Positions 40,208-47,304 of a stretch of DNA of 56,891 bases are shown here, piece after piece (within the stretch, counting starts at the first letter, position 1; each line of letters opens with the position of its first letter). Source of the DNA: Marinospirillum celere (lineage in GTDB: Bacteria > Pseudomonadota > Gammaproteobacteria > Pseudomonadales > Halomonadaceae); NCBI RefSeq assembly GCF_900112235.1, contig NZ_FOLH01000009.1, positions 1-56,891 of the forward strand, read 5' to 3'. A program made the translations under genes and the position numbers. The notes beneath the pieces are model-generated. The model made no database searches and had not been told where the DNA came from. It saw nothing but the letters and a program-made list of their open reading frames with translations.

Positions 40208-41397
40208 ATGAGAACAACATTATGAAAGGCAAGGCCGGCTCAGGCCTGCTGGTGATTTCTGGGGTGGTCTTTCTGGCCAGCCTGATCTTTGCCATCATTC
40301 AGCTGAGCAGTCAGGGGCATGCCTCTTTCAATACCTCCTCCAACCTGCCTTGGGGACAACCCATTGCCACCTACCTGTATTTCGCCCTGGCGTCTTCAGG
40401 TCTGGGGCTGTTGGCTTCCCTGCCGCTGGTTTTTGGCTTCAAGCAGTATTACCCGGTTGCCAAGCGCTGCATCTTCCTTGCCTTCATCATACTGATTTCC
40501 GGTATGCTGGTTCTGGCTCTGGAGCTGGGCAATGTATTCCGTATGCTTTGGGCGATTCCGCTGAACTTCCAAACTCAGTCAGCGATGTTCTGGATGGGTA
40601 TCTTCTATGCCCTGGACTTGCTCTTCCTGCTGTGGAAATTCCGCAAAATGGAAAGCGGCGAGTGGGACAGCAAAACCAGCAAGCAGGTGGGCATCGCCTC
40701 CTTCATTCTGGTGCTGCTGGCCAGTGGTAACCTGGCGCTGATCTTCGGCATGATGAGCATGCGTCCCTTCTGGTTCGACGCCCTGCTGCCAATCTACTTC
40801 TACTTCACTGCGGTGACCAGTGGTATGGCAGCGCTGGTGTTCTTTGCTTATCTGGCCTATGGCTTCAAGCGTGAGAACATGAGCCAGCCGATGCAGGACC
40901 TAATGACCGGCGCCCTGCCCAAGCTGTTTGCAGCGCTGATTGGTGGTACGCTGCTGTTTATTGCTGTACGGGCCATTACCGGGCTCTACACCAACAATCC
41001 GGAAATCAGTCTGGTGTGGACCGACTATCTGTTTGCTTCACCGCTCTACCACCTGTCGCTTTGGGTGGGTCTGCTGCTACCCTTTATTATCATGCTAAAG
41101 AGCAGTCTGCGTAACCAGTTGAACATGCAGGTACTGGCTTCAGTACTGGTCTTCCTGGGTCTGTTTGCCGAGCGTTTCTACTTCGTTATCGGCGGTCAGG
41201 TGGTTCCCCTGTTCAAGGGCACCTGGTATCCAGACCTGCTGACCTACACGCCTTCAGCAACCGAGTGGGCACTGAGTATCATGGGCTGGTCCCTGGCTTT
41301 CCTGCTCTATGTGTTGGGTGAAAAGTTCTTCAACCTTTCAGCCATGCCGGATGCAATAACCAACACTGCTGGTAACCAGCAAGCTGCTGCTAGCTGA
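40204..41397 (+). CDS. arxC: NrfD-type membrane quinone-reactive subunit (ArxC-like)
   Basis: This is an integral membrane protein of 397 aa with about ten transmembrane helices of the NrfD/PsrC family. It anchors the AB dimer on the periplasmic side and exchanges electrons with the quinone pool without haem. In an arsenite oxidase it would reduce quinone. The ATG overlaps the arxB stop (ATGA). A perfect stem-loop follows the gene before arxD. Confidence 0.85.
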   Translation: MNENNIMKGKAGSGLLVISGVVFLASLIFAIIQLSSQGHASFNTSSNLPWGQPIATYLYFALASSGLGLLASLPLVFGFKQYYPVAKRCIFLAFIILISGMLVLALELGNVFRMLWAIPLNFQTQSAMFWMGIFYALDLLFLLWKFRKMESGEWDSKTSKQVGIASFILVLLASGNLALIFGMMSMRPFWFDALLPIYFYFTAVTSGMAALVFFAYLAYGFKRENMSQPMQDLMTGALPKLFAALIGGTLLFIAVRAITGLYTNNPEISLVWTDYLFASPLYHLSLWVGLLLPFIIMLKSSLRNQLNMQVLASVLVFLGLFAERFYFVIGGQVVPLFKGTWYPDLLTYTPSATEWALSIMGWSLAFLLYVLGEKFFNLSAMPDAITNTAGNQQAAAS

Positions 41398-41424
41398 TCG
41401 TTAAGAGCGTTTCAGTTCGCACCT

Positions 41425-41454
41425 CAGGGGATTCTGTTACGGCAGAATCCCCTG
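41425..41454 (+). promoter_or_regulatory. Perfect 12-bp stem-loop between arxC and arxD
   Basis: CAGGGGATTCTG, loop TTACGG, CAGAATCCCCTG. Only CCTTAT follows, so it is at best a weak terminator. It ends 25 bases before the arxD start and could reduce downstream expression or protect the 3' end of the arxABC message. Confidence 0.7.
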
Positions 41455-41479
41455 CCTTATGAATACCGGAGCAAAAACC

Positions 41480-42400
41480 ATGAATGCCCAAGTACCCCAA
41501 CTGCCTTCGCTGATGCCCCGCGCTGAATTTTATCTGTGCATGGCACATGTTTTTCTGGCAACCCAACAAGGGTTAACCAAAACACAGCTCAAGGAAGACC
41601 TACTCGCTGACCTTCACGCCTTGTCAGAGGAGTTACCAGGTATTCAGGAATCTCAACTCAAAGCACTTACCGCTGCTCTTGATGAGCTGTCCGATGAACA
41701 GGATCTCATTAAAGAATACAGTCGCCTTTTTGTGACCCCACCAACACCAGCACCTCTGAATCTGGGCTACTACCTGGATGGTGGCATCATGGGCACTTCC
41801 ACCCATGCCATGGAAATCTACTATCTGCGCTACCAGCTGGAAAAGGATAACGCCTTTCACGATCTGCCAGACCATCTGGCTTTGAATTTGCAATGGCTGG
41901 CCTGGGTGCTTGCCCAGTTACTGGAAGAAGGTGGTGATCAACCCGCTTTTCAAAAACAGGCAGTGCAGGACATCGGCAGTTTTATCAACCACTACACCCT
42001 GCCGGGTATCCAACAACTTTTGGCTAAAACCCGTGCCGCTAACAAAGAATACGCCTTATCATCCACCTGGCTGCTGCTGGTTGAAATGACCGCAAACCAG
42101 TTACAAGCAGACCTGGATGCCCTAAAAGCCTGGTTGCCACAAGAAGCTGTCAAAACCACACCGAAACCCGCACCCGAGTATCGCGAAGCAGTCACTGATG
42201 CCCAGCCCAATGAGCTAATCACCTGTAATGCCTGTGGTGTTGAGTTTACTGCCGGCGAAGCCCTGGCCGAAATGATCAGCCGCCTGAAAACAGCCGGTGT
42301 GACCTATGACCACCTGCTGATTTGCTCCAACTGCCGTGAAACCTCCCTGGACCAGGGACGGATGACACCTCCCGGCAGCAAAATCAAACACAAGGGTTAA
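41480..42400 (+). CDS. arxD: TorD-family maturation chaperone with C-terminal zinc ribbon (ArxD-like)
   Basis: This is a 306-aa all-helical TorD/DmsD-type chaperone that would hold ArxA for cofactor insertion before Tat export. The EYSRLFVTPP and HAMEIYYLRYQLE segments are typical. The C-terminal 65 residues add a ribbon with CNAC and CSNC, absent from ordinary TorD proteins. GGAG lies eight bases before the ATG at 41480, so the upstream ATG at 41459, at the base of the hairpin, is less likely. Confidence 0.8.
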   Translation: MNAQVPQLPSLMPRAEFYLCMAHVFLATQQGLTKTQLKEDLLADLHALSEELPGIQESQLKALTAALDELSDEQDLIKEYSRLFVTPPTPAPLNLGYYLDGGIMGTSTHAMEIYYLRYQLEKDNAFHDLPDHLALNLQWLAWVLAQLLEEGGDQPAFQKQAVQDIGSFINHYTLPGIQQLLAKTRAANKEYALSSTWLLLVEMTANQLQADLDALKAWLPQEAVKTTPKPAPEYREAVTDAQPNELITCNACGVEFTAGEALAEMISRLKTAGVTYDHLLICSNCRETSLDQGRMTPPGSKIKHKG

Positions 42401-42405
42401 AGGGT

Positions 42406-42945
42406 ATGAAGTCTGGCCTTGCCTCTGTTTGTCTGCTCTATGGGCTACTGGTCGCTCAACCGGCCTGGTCAGGCTTGGATATCGACCAGTACCTTCCACC
42501 TCAAGAGACCGACCTGAGCCCTGAGGAGCAGCGTCAGCAAAGAGAAGCGGTGCAGCGTCAAATAGAAGAAGCCAGACAAAGGGAAGCTCAGCGCGCACAA
42601 AAAGCCGAACAAGCACGTCAAGCTGAAGCTGAACGCTTGGCAGCACGCCCTTACCCAGTGCGCTTGACTGAAAAGCGTTGCCTGACCTGCCATTCAATAA
42701 ATAATTTGGAAGAAAACCCACAAACCCGCCTGGGTTGGGAGTTAACCGTTCTACGTATGGACTGGTTCCAGGGTGCCCAACTGGAAAGAGGTGACCGCAA
42801 GGTTTTGGCTCAGTATCTGGCCACCACCTACCCTGCCAGAGGTTTGCGTAGTTACCTGGAATACTTATTACTGGGTTTGGCACTCTTTTTGCCTGTATTT
42901 GCTGGTTATCAACTTCGTCAACGTCACCAGAAGATGAAAAATTAA
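42406..42945 (+). CDS. Membrane-anchored c-type cytochrome, single haem
   Basis: This 179-aa protein has a signal peptide (about residues 1-22), then a very charged Gln/Glu/Arg helix (about 37-80), then one haem site CLTCH (C92, C95, H96). A C-terminal transmembrane helix lies at about 146-165. It would sit in the periplasm tethered to the inner membrane. It starts five bases after arxD, so it probably belongs to the same operon and may accept or buffer electrons from the oxidase. Such a protein is not part of the arx operon as I know it. Confidence 0.75.
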   Translation: MKSGLASVCLLYGLLVAQPAWSGLDIDQYLPPQETDLSPEEQRQQREAVQRQIEEARQREAQRAQKAEQARQAEAERLAARPYPVRLTEKRCLTCHSINNLEENPQTRLGWELTVLRMDWFQGAQLERGDRKVLAQYLATTYPARGLRSYLEYLLLGLALFLPVFAGYQLRQRHQKMKN

Positions 42946-42950
42946 TTCTT

Positions 42951-43436
42951 ATGAATATCTCCGTATCCACTCAAGTTACTGCCAACTATCGTCTCTTTAA
43001 CGAAGAAGGCCTGTGTCTTAACCCTGAAGCTGCAGAGCAAACCCTGCATTTTCAACCCGGTAAGGGCCAGGCCCTGCCAGCGCTGGAAGAACAACTCCTG
43101 GGCTGTTCTGTCGGTGACCACAAAAGAATCACCCTGGAAGCAAATCAGGCCTTTGGTCCCCATCGGCCGGAATTGGTTTTTGAGGCCATCAAGGACCACT
43201 TGCCGCCAGGTGATATTCAGCCAGGAATGACCTTTTCACCAGGAGGACAACAGGGTAAATTTTCTTTAAGAGTCGTCAAACTCACTGAACAGGGCGCACT
43301 CTTGGATGGCAACCATCCTCTGGCTGGACAAACCCTGACTTGGGAGGTCACCATTGAAAAAGTGGAACCCGCTGCGATGGACCCGCAAAGCAGTAATGAT
43401 CACCAACCCCTGCAATGGAAGCCCCTGAATGGCTAA
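42951..43436 (+). CDS. FKBP-type peptidyl-prolyl isomerase (SlyD-like)
   Basis: This is a 161-aa protein with the two-part FKBP fold split by an insert-in-flap domain, as in SlyD (GCSVGDHKRITLEANQAFG and AGQTLTWEVTI-type segments). It lacks the His-rich metal tail of E. coli SlyD and has no signal peptide. It starts five bases after the cytochrome gene and overlaps modA by eight bases. A role in folding the metalloenzyme or transporter is plausible. Confidence 0.82.
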   Translation: MNISVSTQVTANYRLFNEEGLCLNPEAAEQTLHFQPGKGQALPALEEQLLGCSVGDHKRITLEANQAFGPHRPELVFEAIKDHLPPGDIQPGMTFSPGGQQGKFSLRVVKLTEQGALLDGNHPLAGQTLTWEVTIEKVEPAAMDPQSSNDHQPLQWKPLNG

Positions 43437-44187
43437 GCACTCCTCTCTGCTGTTTCTTCTCATCCTACTGCTGTTTTTCAGCAGCCAGACTCTGGCCCGA
43501 GAAACCAGCAGAGTTGCAGCCGCTGCAGACCTTCAGGTAGCTCTACCCAAAATTCAACAGGCCTTTGAGGCCCAGTATCCAGAATATCGTCTGCAAATCA
43601 CCTATGGTTCTTCTGGCGTCTTTGCCAGCCAGTTACGCCAGGGTGCGCCCTTTGAGCTTTATTTTTCTGCCAATGCCGATTATGTGCGTATCCTGCATGA
43701 AGCCGGACTCACCCAGGATGCCGGAACCGACTATGCCCAGGGCAAGCTGGCCTTTTATTCACTCCAACCTTTGAAGGCTGAGACAGCTGAAGAAGCTTTA
43801 AAGCTTTGGCTGGAAGCCAACCCCCAAGGCAAGCTATCCATTGCCAACCCCAGTCATGCTCCCTACGGCGTTGCTGCTATCGGCTGGCTGGAGCACCTGG
43901 AACTGTCTTTGCCCAGTTCACGCCTGGTACGTGGTGAAAATGCTGCTCAATCAGTGCAGTTTGTCCTGTCCGGGGCAGCCTCCGCAGGCATTGTCGCCTG
44001 GCCATTGATCTACCCACGTGATTTAAGTGGCCAAGCCTGGCTGATTCCCGAAGAAGATCACCCTCCTTTGCAGCAACGCATGGTATTGATGAACACTGCT
44101 GGCCCCGCCGCTGCAGCCTTCTATGCCTACCTGCAAGAGCCTGAAGTGATTGCAAAACTACAAAGCTTTGGCTTCGGAGCACCCTAA
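43429..44187 (+). CDS. modA: Molybdate ABC transporter substrate-binding protein ModA
   Basis: This is a periplasmic molybdate-binding protein of 252 aa. A signal peptide ends near LARE. The mature start RVAAAADLQVALPKI and ITYGSSGVFASQLRQGAPFELYFSA are standard ModA segments with the Ser residues that hold the oxyanion. The ATG lies inside the FKBP gene end. It is downstream of the arx-type genes on one continuous transcript path, which links Mo supply to the Mo enzyme. Confidence 0.92.
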   Translation: MAKHSSLLFLLILLLFFSSQTLARETSRVAAAADLQVALPKIQQAFEAQYPEYRLQITYGSSGVFASQLRQGAPFELYFSANADYVRILHEAGLTQDAGTDYAQGKLAFYSLQPLKAETAEEALKLWLEANPQGKLSIANPSHAPYGVAAIGWLEHLELSLPSSRLVRGENAAQSVQFVLSGAASAGIVAWPLIYPRDLSGQAWLIPEEDHPPLQQRMVLMNTAGPAAAAFYAYLQEPEVIAKLQSFGFGAP

Positions 44188-44868
44188 ATGGAATGGCAGG
44201 CACTGGAAATTTCCCTGCGTCTGGCCCTCTTCACCAGCCTACTGTTATTACCAGTAGGAATTTTTCTGGGTCGTGCTCTGGCCTGGAAAAAATTACCCGC
44301 CAGTAACTGGATTCAAAGCCTGGTGTTTCTGCCCCTGGTTCTGCCGCCCACCGTTCTGGGTTATTACTTTCTGGTTGCGGTATCCGGTGAAGCACCTTTC
44401 GGGCAACTCTGGTACAGCCTGTTTGGCAGCCAGCTGGCCTTTACCTTTGAAGGCCTGCTGCTGGCCTGCATCCTTGCCAACCTACCCTTTGCCGTGCAGC
44501 CTTTAATGCATGCCTTTGGCAATATCGACCCGGAAATCCGTGATGCTGCCAGGGTTTGTGGCCTAAATCCCTGGCAGGCTTTGATACGCATTGAACTACC
44601 CCTGGTTTGGCCCGGCTTGCTGGGAGCCTTCCTGCTCACTTTCACCCATACCCTGGGAGAGTTTGGTGTTGTACTCATGGTGGGTGGCAACCTGGAAGGT
44701 GAAACCCGCACCCTGGCCATAGCCATCTATGATCAGGTGCAAGCCTTTAATATGCAGGCTGCCGGGCAAATGGCCCTACTCTTGCTGGCTCTGGCCTTTT
44801 TCAGCCTTTTGCTTTTGCAGTGGCTGGGGCAGTTGAAAGTCAGACGTCAAAGGGCAGGTGAACCATGA
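44188..44868 (+). CDS. modB: Molybdate ABC transporter permease ModB
   Basis: This is an inner-membrane permease of 226 aa with five or six helices. PLVLPPTVLGYYFLV and the EAA loop DAARVCGLNPWQALIRIELP followed by GEFGVVLMVGGN are typical ModB features. It directly follows modA, and its stop overlaps the modC start by four bases. Confidence 0.93.
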   Translation: MEWQALEISLRLALFTSLLLLPVGIFLGRALAWKKLPASNWIQSLVFLPLVLPPTVLGYYFLVAVSGEAPFGQLWYSLFGSQLAFTFEGLLLACILANLPFAVQPLMHAFGNIDPEIRDAARVCGLNPWQALIRIELPLVWPGLLGAFLLTFTHTLGEFGVVLMVGGNLEGETRTLAIAIYDQVQAFNMQAAGQMALLLLALAFFSLLLLQWLGQLKVRRQRAGEP

Positions 44869-45965
44869 GCGAGCACCTGGATCTGCGCTTTCAACTTAAA
44901 GCCCAGGGTGATATTCCGCTGGATGTGGAACTTCACTGCCAGCCAGGCGAGCTGCTGGCTTTGCTGGGACCTTCAGGCAGTGGTAAAACCACCCTCCTGC
45001 GCAGTCTGGCCGGGCTTTATACCCAGGTGAAGGGGGAAATCTATTCCGGCGACTCCTGTTGGCAGAGCACGGATTCCGGCATTCAGCTGGCACCGGAAAA
45101 GCGCCAACTGGGCATGGTCTTTCAAAGCTATGCGCTCTTCCCTCATCTAACGGCTCTGGATAACCTGCTGATTCCTCTGCAAGGTCTGCCCAAAAAACAA
45201 GCCACCCAACTGGCCCGTCAATGGCTGGAGAGGGTACATCTTAAGGGCTTAGAAAGACGCAAACCCAGCGAGCTATCCGGCGGTCAACGCCAACGTGTGG
45301 CCCTGGCCCGTGCATTGATTGCCCGACCCCGTGCACTCCTGTTGGACGAGCCCTTTTCCGCCGTGGATCAGGCCACCCGCCAAAAACTGAGGCGTGAACT
45401 GGCCCTGCTGCGCCAGGAAATTGCCGTACCCACCCTGCTGGTTACTCATGATTTGGAAGAAGCCCTGCAACTGGCTGATCGCATCTGCGTACTCCATCGT
45501 GGTCAGCTACTCCAGGTGGCCCAGCCCGAATGCCTGATGCAGCGCCCAGCCAGCCCTACTGTGGCCCGGCTACTGGGCATGCAAAATCTTTTTACTGGTC
45601 AAATCCTCGGCAATAGCCAGGAAGAAGGCCTGCGTCTGGACTGGCAGGGCCAGCAACTGACCCTACCCTTCAAAGAAGGCTTCACTACTGGGCAGGAAGT
45701 GACCTGGATGGCCCCACCCCATAGCCTGATCATGCACCGCCCCGACCGCCCGGTTACTGGCGACCGGGAAAATCCCATCAAAGGGAAAATTGAAGAACTC
45801 ATCACCCTGGGCCCCCATGCCAGCCTGGCTATTCGTCCCCAACACGCCCCGCAATGGCCCTTGCGTTTTTATGTGCCTCAGCACTTTGTTCAGCGCCAAC
45901 AACTGGCCCAAGGCATGCAAGTCAGCCTTAGCCTGATGGGGAAGGGTCTGCATCTTTTTCAATAA
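44865..45965 (+). CDS. modC: Molybdate ABC transporter ATPase ModC
   Basis: This is a 366-aa ATPase with Walker A GPSGSGKTTLLR, signature LSGGQRQRVALARAL, Walker B ALLLDEPFSAVD and the H-loop VTHDLEEA. The C-terminal TOBE domain (about residues 290-360) would bind molybdate and sense cell Mo levels. It ends the apparent arx-mod operon. Confidence 0.93.
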   Translation: MSEHLDLRFQLKAQGDIPLDVELHCQPGELLALLGPSGSGKTTLLRSLAGLYTQVKGEIYSGDSCWQSTDSGIQLAPEKRQLGMVFQSYALFPHLTALDNLLIPLQGLPKKQATQLARQWLERVHLKGLERRKPSELSGGQRQRVALARALIARPRALLLDEPFSAVDQATRQKLRRELALLRQEIAVPTLLVTHDLEEALQLADRICVLHRGQLLQVAQPECLMQRPASPTVARLLGMQNLFTGQILGNSQEEGLRLDWQGQQLTLPFKEGFTTGQEVTWMAPPHSLIMHRPDRPVTGDRENPIKGKIEELITLGPHASLAIRPQHAPQWPLRFYVPQHFVQRQQLAQGMQVSLSLMGKGLHLFQ

Positions 45966-46114
45966 CCTCTCACCCAGCTTTTTAGATGCAATCCAGCCTG
46001 AGTCTCTAACGCTGATCGAAAAAGACGCCGGATCACCAGCAGCCAGCATATTTGGAACTGAACTGGGTAATCATTGATCAGATACTTGAACACTTGTTTC
46101 TCAAGGGGAAGCTC

Positions 46115-46738
46115 ATGCAAGACACGACCGATTTACATCAGCACACACCGCCAAAAGGGTTACGCGATCGTTTTGCTTATGGTTTAACCAAGTTTTTACG
46201 TTTTTTTGCTGATACCTTTTTCGCAGGCCGCTATGGCCACCGTGCTGTTGTCTTGGAAACGGTTGCAGGCGTTCCGGGAATGGTTGGAGCCACGCTTCAG
46301 CACTTGCGGGCCTTAAGAAACATGGAGGGTGATCGAGGTTGGATTCGAACCCTGATGGATGAAGCCGAGAATGAACGCATGCACTTGATGACCTTCATTC
46401 ATATTGCCAAGCCCAACCGCTTTGAAAGGCTACTCATCCTGCTTGTACAGGGTATCTTTTATAATGCTTTCTTTCTGCTCTATCTACTCTCACCCAAGAC
46501 AGCTCATCGTTTTGTGGGTTATCTCGAAGAAGAAGCTGTTTACAGTTACACCCAATATCTAGAGGGCGTGGATGAAGGCAGGTATGAAAATGTACCTGCC
46601 CCCAAAATCGCCATCGATTATTGGCAACTGGACCAGGATGCCCGACTAAGAGATGTAATCCTTGCTGTACGTGCCGATGAGGCTGAACACAGGGATGTTA
46701 ATCATGGCTTTGCCAATCATCTCAGTCAGGCATCCTGA
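46115..46738 (+). CDS. aox: Alternative oxidase (cyanide-insensitive quinol oxidase)
   Basis: This is a 207-aa di-iron quinol oxidase that reduces O2 to water without pumping protons. The iron ligands are in place: E48 in [11 protein letters not shown]87 and H90 in NERMH, E138/E139 in [11 protein letters not shown], and E189 and H192 in RADEAEH. Two hydrophobic membrane-contact helices are seen. The ATG at 46115 is chosen from the GGGGA just upstream; the longer frame has no ribosome site. It follows modC on the same strand after 149 bases and would re-oxidise quinol made by the arx complex. Bacterial AOX genes are uncommon. Confidence 0.9.
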   Translation: MQDTTDLHQHTPPKGLRDRFAYGLTKFLRFFADTFFAGRYGHRAVVLETVAGVPGMVGATLQHLRALRNMEGDRGWIRTLMDEAENERMHLMTFIHIAKPNRFERLLILLVQGIFYNAFFLLYLLSPKTAHRFVGYLEEEAVYSYTQYLEGVDEGRYENVPAPKIAIDYWQLDQDARLRDVILAVRADEAEHRDVNHGFANHLSQAS

Positions 46739-46755
46739 TTTGCCGGTGCCTGCGT

Positions 46756-47304
46756 TTAGCTTCTTGTCTTGGCTGTAAAGCCAGCAACAGCACTAGCAAC
46801 AGCCAGGATCAGAATAACGACCAGCACCCAGTCTGGCACATAGAAGGTTTCATAAACCGTCCAGCCCCCAGCCCCGAGTAAATCCGAAAAGGGCGTGGGG
46901 CTGCCTGCCAGATGACCACCGAGAGTACCGCTAATAGCAAAGAAGAGCCCGCCCATCAGCGCCAAAACCAGCATCGCCCAGCGAAAGGCCCCTTCAAACA
47001 CCAGATCACGGTAGCGCCAAACCAAAGCTGTCACTACGGCATAAATACCAAAAGCCCAGAAGGACATCAGCAGATGGTTGCGCGTGAGCGGGCTATAGAG
47101 ATTGGCATCGGCTGGCCAAACCAGCCAGCCGCTCACCATCCCTGCAATGCCGCCAAGCAAGCCCAAAATCAGTACGGGCAAAAGGCCTGCTTTAGCCAAT
47201 TGAGCCCAGTGCCCTTGCATCAAGGCCCCAACAATAATCATTAGGCTGGCCAATGCCCAGAAGGCAATTGGAAAGTGAACCAGCATGGCATGAATTCCAC
47301 TCAT
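46756..47304 (-). CDS. DUF2231-type membrane protein
   Basis: This protein of about 182 aa has five or six transmembrane helices and begins with HAMLVHFPIAFW, the His-containing signature of DUF2231 proteins, which may bind haem. AAGGAGG lies upstream; the ATG at 47307 is also possible. The start overlaps the end of the haem-protein gene, so they form a pair. It is convergent with the alternative oxidase. Confidence 0.75.
   Translation of the reverse strand: MSGIHAMLVHFPIAFWALASLMIIVGALMQGHWAQLAKAGLLPVLILGLLGGIAGMVSGWLVWPADANLYSPLTRNHLLMSFWAFGIYAVVTALVWRYRDLVFEGAFRWAMLVLALMGGLFFAISGTLGGHLAGSPTPFSDLLGAGGWTVYETFYVPDWVLVVILILAVASAVAGFTAKTRS

Noticed and set aside
42215-42970. Open frame of 251 codons on the minus strand opposite arxD and the cytochrome
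   Set aside because: It would displace two coherent genes with signal peptide, haem motif and ribbon; no supporting features.
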